Shown one piece after another: positions 11,233 through 21,769 of a stretch of DNA of 64,000 nt. The stretch spans positions 79,044-143,043 of the forward strand of contig NW_019775831.1 in the NCBI RefSeq assembly GCF_001039355.2, given 5' to 3'. The position numbers and the translations under genes are program-made. Numbering within the stretch: the first letter of the stretch is position 1; each line of letters begins with the position of its first letter. The stretch comes from Lingula anatina. Taxonomy: Eukaryota > Brachiopoda > Lingulata > Lingulida > Lingulidae. Below the pieces are notes generated by a model, which was not told the origin of the DNA, ran no database searches, and saw nothing but the letters and a program-made list of their open reading frames with translations.

Positions 11233-12465
11233 AAAATTTTTATCTTTCACATATTGGAATTTTCATTGTAGGACTTAGAGCTCCCTTGGGCATGAAGCCC
11301 AGTGGTAATCAAATTTTCTTAATGTCCATGTTTTTAATAGTAGGTATTTAAAAATTGGTGGTATTTATATTATGTAATGTTGCATCAAAATTGACAAAAA
11401 ATCTACTTTGTGCTCTGTCACCATTAACGTTATGGAAATAAAACTGTGTTATTTAACTAGTCTTACAAAAATGATCCTCAGGATTTACATACAGCACATA
11501 TTAGATAACCAGCTCTATTGGATTATCATTGTTATTAAATTTATGCATTTTTTGTGACATTTTCATATTTCTCTTTCCGGCACTTTCTAAGTGTAAACTT
11601 GAACTCTGATGGGCCTGAAGCCTTATGCTTTTACTTTCATCGGTGTTACCTGTTGTGCATAATTAAAATTTGATGTTGACTATGCAGTTAAACATAATGT
11701 ATTATTGCATCAGAATTGGCAGGCTCTTATTTTGTGTATTATTATTTTCTGCTTTTCTTAAGGTGTGACTTATGGGCCTGAAGATCTTTGATAGACAAAT
11801 TTATATATCAAACTCAAAGATTAAAAGTTTGAATAGCAACTTCATTGGAATTATATTTCTGATATGTTTTCTTTTTAATTTTTTCTCAAACACTGGCATT
11901 TTTAAGATGTGACTTTTAACTCCCATCCACCTGAGGCTCTATATTTCCACATAAGCAGTTGTATTGGTATTTATGTTTTTAAACACTATGTAATATTATT
12001 TTATGCACTGTCATCATTTTTTATATATTGGGACTTTCATCATGTGAATTTGAACTCTCATGGTCCTGAAACTGTAATCTTATTGAAGGGGTGGATTGAG
12101 ACCATCTTTTGGGTCTCCTGGAAGATGGTCAGATTTGAAAGTTTATATTGATGGGTATCTATTCTTTTCTTTCTGTTGGAAGACCATCAAAATGAAGGAT
12201 GGATCAACATAGATACTTTGGAATTCTGTCAGAAAATATCTCTGGATCCGCCCCTGTTATTGACCATGTTACCTGTTGTGCATGATTAAAATTCAGTGTT
12301 GACTGACTGTGCTATTATAAGCATTATTTATTATTGCATCAAAATTGACAAAATTACCTATTTTGCATCTTTATTTTCAGTTTTTTGTCTGTACATTTGA
12401 CAGCTTTGCTGCCTTGTTTATCTAATAGCACTCAGATTTATCTATTCCATTGAGTCACTTAGGAC
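10541..12465. repeat. ~340-bp diverged satellite array, same family as 1-555
   Basis: Degenerate units carry recurring phrases (TATTGCATCAAAATTGA, CAAAGTGTGACT, CTTACAGGAAAGAAACAT, TTCACATATTGG) spaced roughly 300-360 bp. The array ends at about 12367-12460 with the same terminal phrase found at 375-440. Arm 2 of the fold-back is its first two units. Open frames inside it (for example around 11.9-12.15 kb) follow the repeat and are not supported as genes. Confidence 0.7.
12087..12255. mobile_element. ~169-bp MITE with AGGGGTGGATT termini
   Basis: The left end AGGGGTGGATTGAGA is the inverse of the right end TCTGGATCCGCCCCT. The interior has related inverted arms (GACCATCTTTTGGG against GACCATCAAAATGAAGG). 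It lies nested in the satellite array. Confidence 0.55.
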
Positions 12466-13428
12466 AATAAGATTATCTATACGTCGATTTGTGGGTAAAA
12501 ACAATAATCAACATTCACCTTTTCCCTAGTGTTGAGTTTTGCAGAAATGGCACACGCAGGTAGGAAGACGCAGTTTTTCTGAAATAAACCAGGTCTCTAG
12601 TGCATTTCAACAACAAGTGCTCTTCAGTGACATCTATTGTAATTTGCATAACATTAAGTTGCTCACTGCACAGTGAGCTGTCTCCCAGCATGCTCACTTG
12701 GCAGTTGGACCCAGAGGGGTGAAGACGTGCAAAAAAGGTGCAGTGCAGTCACAAAGTGGACCTTGTACAAGGCGGAGGAAAACGCGTGTTTTGTAAGCAT
12801 CACTATTTTTTCCATAACCTTGTCAATAAATTCTAAAGGGGCAGTCAAATGAAAGAAAATTTGTAGGACTCTTTATTGATATATACCTTCATAAAGAAGG
12901 TACAACCATAGACAAAAACATCTTACTACAACATTACACAAATAAAAAAGCAACAAAGTTACATAAATAAATACACATCATCATTACATATATAGATCAA
13001 GTATTTCAAAACCATAAGTTAGGTTTGATCTTAATCCCGAGTCATTGCTCACAGCATGGGATCGCTCTTTTTTTGCATGGTAGACGTATACTATAAGCAC
13101 TCTAAACAAAACTAATGTATAGAAATACATCATGCAAAAGCCTGTTCCCTTTGTTGAAAACGTCTATTAACATAAGGCATGACTATCAAAGTCCTATGCA
13201 CCTAATATGTAACACGATTCTCTAACATTATTACCATCGTTATTTTTATGTCACGCAAAATATTAGAATATATTGGTTCACTGTTTCAAATCAGGTGAGC
13301 CGTTACAATGCTTTGGGAATGCCAATGTTCAGGAGGAAGAGTGCTCTCTGCTGGCCTTTGATGAAAACCTTAGTTTGCTTACAATATTTCAACTTTACAT
13401 TGCCACAAAGAACTCCGACTGATTACAC
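12466..13428. other. Intergenic stretch, no gene recognised
   Basis: Minus-strand open stretches exist at 12515-12848, but they match nothing I recognise and show no splice context. The remainder is AT-rich and contains nothing I can name. Confidence 0.5.
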
Positions 13429-13431
13429 TAA

Positions 13432-13639
13432 GGGCACATTCCCATAGATTTTAGAACGATCTATCCCCGTGGGGAGTCTCACTAGATTACTGTCAGATAA
13501 TCCCGCTTAAATGTCGTTCTGCCTACTACAAGGTGTAAAGGGGTAATTAACTTCCATGCATTTGACCGTAATTTAGCGTGAACCCCCACGGAGTTAGGTT
13601 GATCTAGTAAGAACGATCTAAATCTCTGGGAATGCCCTC
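13432..13639. mobile_element. MITE, GACTGCATTCCC family
   Basis: A 208-bp palindromic element starts GGGCACATTCCCATAG and ends CTCTGGGAATGCCCTC. The outermost palindrome ACACTAAG...CTTAGTGT extends a few bases further. It shares the internal phrases GATCTATCCCC and AGTCTCACTAGATTACTGTC with the copy at 23.4 kb. Confidence 0.7.
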
Positions 13640-14002
13640 TTAGTGTATGTACTGATTGTCAATATAAAGATCCATTTAACTTTTTTTTTATTTTATTAAA
13701 AGTAAGCTAGCAGAAGAATTGCAGAATGATGGCATGCATGAAGAATTTTTGTCACATTTGATGCAATAAATTACATAATTCTGAAAAGCTTAATCACAAC
13801 CAATTTTTAATCATATGCTATCATTTAAATGTGGACATTCAGAAAACGTAACTAGCATAGGGAACAGTCTGCATACATAATAAAGAGGCTGATCTGTATC
13901 ATCTCTGAAATGTGATCCATCTTAAGTACTAGTACTAGTAAAACGGTGTGAAAGTATTAAAATTTCCAGAAAGTATATAAGAATGACATAATCTGTGCAT
14001 CT

Positions 14003-14617
14003 TCAAACATTATTTGTTAAGTTGGGTTGATCTTCCATTTTTCTATAAACTGTAACAATTTTAAATGATTTTTGAGGCCCTACAACTTTCCATGTCGTTG
14101 TAAAATTTTTTTGTGATTGCAATTCGTAAAATCCATCATAGATATCATCACCACATGGGTGTTGGCACATAGCTTCCACAGGTTTAAAGCCACTTTGCTC
14201 ATCTTTGTTGGTTTCTTTGAAGTTTAAATCATGAAAATACCCTGCCTCATAGAATAAATTTGTACTAAAACCTGTATTAAAGGGCTTCAGGTCATTTTCT
14301 ACAGCCTGTGCATGTTTTGAGCAGTGATATGCATTGACTTTACCATCTTGCATATCAAAACAGTACAAATATTGTCTTGTAAATGGCCCAGAGGCAGAGA
14401 CATATTCTAGGTTATTAAAATGTCCTCTTTCTCTATACAACAGCCATTTCTCTTTGGTGTCTGTGTCACTCTCCAACTTGCACCAGGGTAAGTATGAAGC
14501 TTCCCCATCACGGACAGAGCCAAGTAGAGCACCATTTGTTAGAGATCTCACTTCACGATTAAATTTCCAGCAGCCTTTGAAAAACTTCAGCATGGTCTCG
14601 GGATCAGTTTCCGTCAT
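14003..14617 (-). CDS. DUF6314-like protein (204 aa)
   Basis: One uninterrupted coding exon of 204 codons runs from ATG (14617-14615) to TGA (14005-14003). An in-frame TAA lies 15 codons upstream (14665-14663), preceded by a strong acceptor tttttcag (AG at 14670-14669), so the start is well placed and a 5' untranslated exon is likely. The N-terminal FFKGCWKFNREV, a middle YLYCFDM...VNAYH segment, HPCGDDIYDG near residue 150 and the C-terminal TWKVVGPQKSF..VTVYRK match the layout of the small DUF6314 domain (a beta-barrel-like, lipocalin-resembling fold). The biochemical function is unknown. There is no signal peptide or membrane segment, so it is probably cytosolic. It is divergently oriented to the fusion gene, 1.1 kb away, so a shared promoter region is possible. 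Confidence 0.75.
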   Translation of the reverse strand: MTETDPETMLKFFKGCWKFNREVRSLTNGALLGSVRDGEASYLPWCKLESDTDTKEKWLLYRERGHFNNLEYVSASGPFTRQYLYCFDMQDGKVNAYHCSKHAQAVENDLKPFNTGFSTNLFYEAGYFHDLNFKETNKDEQSGFKPVEAMCQHPCGDDIYDGFYELQSQKNFTTTWKVVGPQKSFKIVTVYRKMEDQPNLTNNV

Positions 14618-15728
14618 GACAACGTGATGAGTATCACCAACTCCAACTGGAAGTGGAACCCCTTACACCTGAAAAATATTTTCCCTCTTATCAACTAGGT
14701 TTCACTTCCAATGTGGTTTACACAGTCGCTGCTCATTTCTTCAACCACAGAGACATGTAGACATTACCAAATGTAATGCCTTTTTGTATAGTTGACAAAC
14801 AATACTGTATTACATTTTACTTCCACACTTTTCTGGCATGCCTTACACTGGGAGCATGATAAGTCCCCGTTTTGTACAAAGTGATGTTTATCTCTACAGA
14901 CTTCTTAAAATCTTCATTCTTGGAGGGGTTACAATGTACCTCACATTTCAGCCTAACATGCTAGGCATTTACTCTGCTATAGAAGTGTACTTGAATAAAG
15001 AGTTTGATATTTTCACCTAAACTTAACGAGAAAGAGTCCATTTCTCCAGTTAATTTTACAAATTACATGGATGATACAACAAAATGAGCATGTAGTCCGT
15101 GTAGTATCTGATAGCGATATATTGTAGCACTGTTAATTGGCTTGGAAATGAGTAAATGCTGAAAATAAGAGTCCTGCAAGTAACGCTAACACAGTTTTGT
15201 GTAACCTACTAAGTTCATCCCAAAGATCGAACCTGAGAGCAAGTTTTTTCATGATAAATCCAAGCAACACCTGCGGCCAGTGACCGAGCAGTTAGGCCGG
15301 CCATGTGATGTCAGAAATTAGGTCATTGTGGTCTCGCAGTTTTATCGAGTAAATGGATAAACAATTAAAAAATAAAGAATTCCAAAACTATTGTCACTCT
15401 AACCAACGTTAATCTCTATATTAGGAGCCATTCGTTTTATTTTTGCACATTCAACAATCAAGAAACATTCAGAAAGTAATAAAAAAAGACCCGCAGTAAA
15501 TGAACTTTAATCCCGGAAGAAGTTTCGATTTCGTTTGGGACAGTGTCTTGTCCAGTACCTTGTGGAGTAAAGTAGTTAGAATAATCGTGCCCTAACTGCC
15601 AGGAGTATGTTTTAACATACCAACTGTAGCGCAACAGGTGCAAATAGGATTGCTAGAGTACGATATTACATATTCTTTTGAAGTATTGCTTAACTTTATT
15701 CGTCGATCTTGATTACCCTGAGAACACC
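14618..15728. promoter_or_regulatory. Divergent intergenic region between DUF6314-like gene and fusion gene
   Basis: This 1.1-kb segment separates two oppositely transcribed genes and must contain the 5' ends of both. No clear TATA box was identified. Small open stretches here (for example 14838-15020) do not look like real exons. The promoter role is inferred from gene orientation only. Confidence 0.4.
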
Positions 15729-18451
15729 ATGAAGCTTGGCCGAGTGGTTGTCGTGGGCGCTGGTCCCAGTGGATGTTATGCTGCCACCAGACTTGCACAG
15801 AGTCAATTGTTTGAGGCAGTACACGTGTACGAGAAACAGGAGACTGTTAACCCAACCACAGCTATTGGGAGAAACATCAATATTACTCTGTGTAAAAGAG
15901 GTGCTAAAAAGTTTTTTTATTCTCCTTTAATATATTACTACACTGCTACTATTAGATGGTGTGTCATGTGTCACTTTAGTTCAGATTGCACTCCCATTCC
16001 AATTGCATATGACCAGATATACAATTTATTCACAGTAACCGTGTATGTCCATACTACTGTACATGTGTACCACATGTTAGTGTATACGCATGTACCGCAA
16101 GTACTTCAGGTGCCAGGGAAATGCATGCATTTCTGAAATTTTTTGAAAGATTCGTTTTTAAGATCTTAAATTTTTTCAATGACAAAACTTTAGAGTTTTT
16201 CTCTTTATACCAGTTTTATATAAAATTGTCCTTGTCTTCTGATTAATATTTCCTGAGGGATGCCAAGTGCATCTCCTTCTTCTGCCAGTGCTGGACTCTT
16301 TTTTCTGGCTCGCAGAGTCAAGCTACTATACATGGTGTTACATGCAAACCACCTATATTGGGTTATTTTGCTCTAGTACATGTGCTCCTGTGCTTATAGA
16401 TGTATTCTTGTGCATGTACAGTGTATGTACTGTACCTGATGGTCAGTTGTAGATCACATAAGTGTAACAGTAACCCAACGGTACAAAAGGTTAAATGATC
16501 CAAAGCAATGTGTAATTAATTAGTTTTTTTTAATTGAATTAATTGTGAATCTGATCATGACTTTATTTTACAATAAGATGTAAATGAAATACTATTTAGA
16601 ATTTGTGATCTCTTTGCTATGTGCACTCCTGAGTCAATTGTGATGTTGGATGAATACCAGTTTATCAGTACAAGTTTTTTTGTTCTTTACAGGAATTGAT
16701 GCTTTGAAAATACTAGGTAACATGCCTTCTGCAGAACTCCCAGCAGCTAGTTTGAAACACTTCTCCATTCACACCAATCAAGGCACATTTCAACATGCAT
16801 ATGGAGGTGAAGGCCTTTTGTCAGTGAAAAGAAATGATTTGTACCAGTACCTAAAAATGAAAGCTGAAACAGCAGGTGCAATTTTTCATTTTGGTCATAC
16901 TTTGGAGTCGGTATCCCCAGCAAAGGAAAATGGTAGCAGTCTCACTATTTTTTATGATAAAAATGGTCACACCATTTCAGAGCCTGCAGCATTGGTGATA
17001 GGGGCAGATGGTGTTCATTCATCAACCAGAAAATTTTTGTTTGAGAAAATTGTGTCAACAAAATATAGATCTTGTGATTCACTGCAAGTTGACAGCCAAC
17101 AGCACCCAGGATCCTGCATTATCCAAGAACACCCTCTTGGATACAGAGAAATCACCATACCTGCTGATGTCCTGTCACGCTATAGTCATAGTCTGCCACA
17201 AGATACCTTTCACATATGGGGAAGCCAAGAGTTTGTTGTATTGGGTCTGCCATCACCTGATGGGACTATGACATTAGGAATATATATGAAGAAGGACCAG
17301 CTGCTTGTTAAATCCATGAAGGACATTGTGAAGGCCATGCAGTCCAACTTTTCAGATTTGAAGGAATTGCTGTCAGAAATCCCAGACTTACATGTATGTA
17401 TGCTAGTGATTGTGTGGGGTTTACCCATTCAAATTACTTGACTGAATATAATATTTAAGTTAGTTAAAACTTGTTTTGATATTTATTCTGCACAGATTTT
17501 ACATTTATTTTCAATTTTCAATATTTTATCGTAATGAGATGCATTTTTCTCTGAATGTAGTTTATTGACTCATTTTTTGTCAAATAAAACCACAAGATTT
17601 TTTAAAAGTTTTGAGTATCTTTATATTTATTTGACAGAGTTCAGGGCGGGTTGGAAGTTTGACTACAGTGTCATCAGCATTCTATAGTTTAGGAAACATT
17701 GCTCTTATTGGAGATTCTGCTCATGCCATGCTGCCATTCCTGGGTCAGGGACTGAACTCTGGTTTGGAAGATGTCTGCATTCTCCTGGATGCTCTGAAGA
17801 GAAGTCAAACACCACTTGGTATACATGTTGGTGGCTCTGTACATACTGCACCTGTACTTTCATTCTCTAGATTTATGTATCTTTTTCTTCTGTGGATTTT
17901 AAAGCTGGGGTAGCGCTAGCAATTTTTTTCACTTAGCCAAATCACCACTTTTTTGTCAATTTGTTATCCAAATGGTTATAATTTGACTAAAACAAGTCAA
18001 ATCAAGCCTTTTTTGTTTAGCCAATTTATGTCAGTTTTAGCATTTGACTAAATTGGCGAGTGTTAGCACTACCCCAGTAAAGATTACCAGGTTAACACAT
18101 GTATGTAATACTGGTGGTATTATATTGTATTTGGCAAGTTGTTTTATTCTGCTGTATTTGCATTTCTATTTTTATTTGTGATCAATTTTATTTTTGGTCT
18201 AGGTCTTTCTAGTGATACCTTGTTAAGAATACTTGAAGACTTCTCAACAAAGCGCAAGAAAGATGTGGATATCATATTAGCGGAGAGTCTGGCAGAATAT
18301 GAAAAATGGCGTACTCTTAGTTCGGTTGACTTGAGCCATGGATTTCAATATCAAATCCAAATGAGTAGTTTCTTTGAAAAAATTAGCTCCAGCACAGTGA
18401 GTTATTCGGAGGCATGGAGAGTGACAAAAGAAGAATCTCCTCCTGTTAAAG
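15729..18451 (+). other. Fusion gene, part 1: KMO-like FAD monooxygenase domain
   Basis: Exons 1-4. The Rossmann FAD motif G-A-G-P-S-G is at residues 10-15 and GRNIN follows near residue 48 (KMO family: GRSIN). [11 protein letters not shown] near 101-111 carries the family arginine (Arg104). IGADGVHS at 160-167 is the DG motif, and [21 protein letters not shown] at 316-336 is the GD motif with the KMO-type Asn and Glu. After this, residues 365-423 still align with the helical part of KMO, ending at SYSEAW where KMO has YHEAVQRW. The C-terminal hydrophobic membrane anchor of animal KMO is absent and the carrier domain begins instead. Known KMO chemistry is NADPH- and O2-dependent hydroxylation of kynurenine; the substrate here cannot be deduced. 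Confidence 0.85.
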
Positions 18452-19261
18452 GTAGGTAAAACAGTAATGTGTAATCCCATAAAAGTCATGATTGGTATTC
18501 TATTACACTGTTTGTTTGCCTGTGTGTGTTAGTTCTTTGTTTACTGTTGTTTTTCATCCATTCAACTATATTTATATTATTTATATACTAAGACTTTAAG
18601 TATATGCATGAATATATCCATTCACTTATGTATATGTTTGCTATTATTTTCTAATATTCATTGATGTGAATATTTAAAGGAAAATTAGAAACTATTTTGG
18701 ATCCTGGCCTGTTTTCAATTAATAAAATGATCATTGGTTGTTATAGTCAATTATGTTCAATTTAAACTTTGATAGGGTGCCCTTAATGATTTTTTACATC
18801 TTTCCCCGTTGAGATTTTAAAGAACAAATTCATTGTTTTAGGGATTGGTGAATATGTTCACAAAGGAGAGACATTAGCAGTGTATGAGGCTGTAAAAACT
18901 GTGATTGCCATACGCTCCCCATGTGATGGTATGATCAGTGACATAAGTTTTGGACCTGCTGGTGAGCCTGTATACAAAGTCAAGACTATAGAGTCTGAAA
19001 AAGATCCAGGTGTGTCACGGCCAGTCTTCCAGTCATCTGTAAGGGTAGAACAAGATTTGTCCCCCAATTCTACAAGCGATAGGTAAAAGTATTGTTGCAC
19101 CCTTTACATTATAGTACATTGTGTGTTTACATTGATGAATTAACAATTGCAATATACTGTAGTTACTGGTATATGAACGTTATTATACATGTAGTATAGT
19201 TTATGTACTACTAACAAGTATTTCATTTCTCTAAAAACAAGCAGTTTAAATTAAGGTCAAT

Positions 19262-19324
<63 letters not shown>

Positions 19325-21721
19325 TTCTGCCATCATGGTCAGTGAACATGTCCTGATTGATATTGGGATGACTGACTGCTAGTATATTATATCACCTAGT
19401 ATTTTCTCATTATGTTCTGAAAGTGTAGATAGAATTCAGAGGAATGGCTGTCTGACTATGGTTTTTCTAGTTCATTTTGCCTTATTGTTATTCTTCTTTA
19501 TTATCAGTCATTTGGTGGTGAGCAGCCAGGAAGACAAAGAGGTTTTATTTGATGAGAAATTATACTTTGAACACTTAAAGACCAGTTACATTGGGAAAAA
19601 ATTAACATACATGAAAACTACTGGCTCTACAATGGATGATGCCAAATCTGGGGCACATAATGGTGAGAAGAATTAAGTTCTTTGTTTATGTATATGATCT
19701 TGTCTTAAAATTACCATTATTAGAAAAGCACCCAGACCTCCCCCAAGGCAATTCGTTTCTCATTATTATTATTTGTTTGTTTGTTTATTTATTTATTGAT
19801 CACCAAAGTCAAATTGATATTAAGTTGTCCCATTTCTGAACTATCCTGAATTTTTTATCAAAATCTGGGTATTACATTTTGATTAAGACAAAATCAAAAA
19901 CTTTTTAAAGTACAGGTTATACCAGTTTGTAACTTTTGAATCAAATGGTCTTTAAAAAAATTAAATGTACTTCTGTAGTAAATATACCCACATTTTTATT
20001 CAGCTCTCAGAAGCATCTACATGCATCTGTTTTTTGGATTTTAGGCTGTGCATCAGGCACTGCATATATGTCAGAAGCTATGACAGCTGGCAGAGGACGC
20101 CGAGGGCGAACCTGGAAATCACCACCTGTGGGGAATATTTATGTTACAGTTGTGCTGCGTGTTCCCATTGCTGTGAGTGAGCTAAGTAGTTGCCTTAATG
20201 ATTCCATTCAATTTTGCAATAGTTTATAAACAGTTGCTACCTGCACTAGTGCACGGAAAAGTACATTTAACCCTGTATTTCCTTTGAAAGTTAGATCATC
20301 CAAATCCAGAGAAGAAATAAGTACTTGATTTTTTTTACTTCCTTTCAGCTCAAAAATGTATATGGATTAAGTCTTTGGGAGCATTCCCATAAACCCATCG
20401 AACTAGCTGGATAGATCCAACTCTGCAGGGATTCTCACTAATTTGCATTCATTGTAAGCACCTTAAATGTCTACTCAAGCAACAATAGTCAGTTACCCCC
20501 TAATTAATCAAGGGGGTGTGCCAGACAATTAAGCTGATTACACTGAAAGCACTTAAGAGAGAAGCCATGCAGAGTTAAATCAATCCAGCTACCGGTAGTA
20601 TCATGGATTTATGGGAACACAATGTACATCTTTAATAGAGGATTGTTGTTAAATTATATTGGTAAATTAAAAACTTGGTGCTTTCAGGAAGGCTTGACTA
20701 AAATTCAGTTTGCTGCTGCAGTTGCTGTCCTGAGAGCTGCCCATTTAGAAGGAATACTGGACGCCAAAGTGAAATGGCCAAATGACGTCTGGGTGAAGGG
20801 CCATAAAATGGCTGGTACTCTGGTGGAGGCTGAAGGTGAAGCTTCCAGTGAAGAGAAACAAACACCTGGAGAAAAAAACCTTTCCACATTTTATTTAGGA
20901 ATGGGAGTAAATGTGAATGCCGACATTCGCCGTGATGCTGACATGAGAACCCAAGCTACTAGTATGGCCAATGAAGTTGGAGATATTGTTTCCAGGGAAA
21001 AGGTTCTTGCCAATATTTTGGAAAATTTAGAGTCTTTGTTATCAATGGAATTTGCTGACATTTTGAAGGAGTTTAAGGAGTTTCACGTTGTAAAGAAATC
21101 AGCAGAAATGGTAATCTACCCAAAAGATGGCAAAGAGTATCCAGCAATTTATGATGACATTACAATGGATGGCAAGTTGCATGTACAAAGTAAGTTTTTT
21201 TATAGAAAACAGAATTTCAGAAAATGCAGGATAGGTTCAAAGGAAATATGAAACCATAATGGTAGGCACATGTACTTTAGAAAATGTTAGGATCTGTATG
21301 TTAAAGGGATAATAACTCTTCATACAATGTATGAGATTCAAAATTCCACAATTAAAAGTTTTAAAAGTTTGCCAATTGAAAAATCATTTCATACCTAGAA
21401 TCCCTTGAATCTTCTTTCTTTTACTTTTCTGTTTAATGCCTGTGCATGTGCCCCGGATTACTGTCTTAATTTGTCAAAAGTAATGCCTCAGTAATATTTC
21501 AGTGTGATTATTACTTTCAGGATTGGATTCCAAAGAACCTGTCATAGTTAGTGACACAGCTACATCTGTGCGCCCAGAACCAAAGTCTGTCATATATGTC
21601 TATGATGGAGAAGGTTGTGCTAACCAAAGTGTCCAAATGCTTAACATCTGGTTGGAGACTATGGTAGACACAACAAAGTACAAAATTAAAAGGATTTCTT
21701 CAGAGGAAACAAAAACAGGCA

Positions 21722-21769
<48 letters not shown>

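Noticed and set aside
19458-19507. ATG at 19458 as an independent start of the biotin-protein ligase
   Set aside because: The predicted leader is a translated pyrimidine tract ending in a good acceptor. Phase agreement with exon 5 and the lack of a poly(A) signal upstream favour splicing into one gene.
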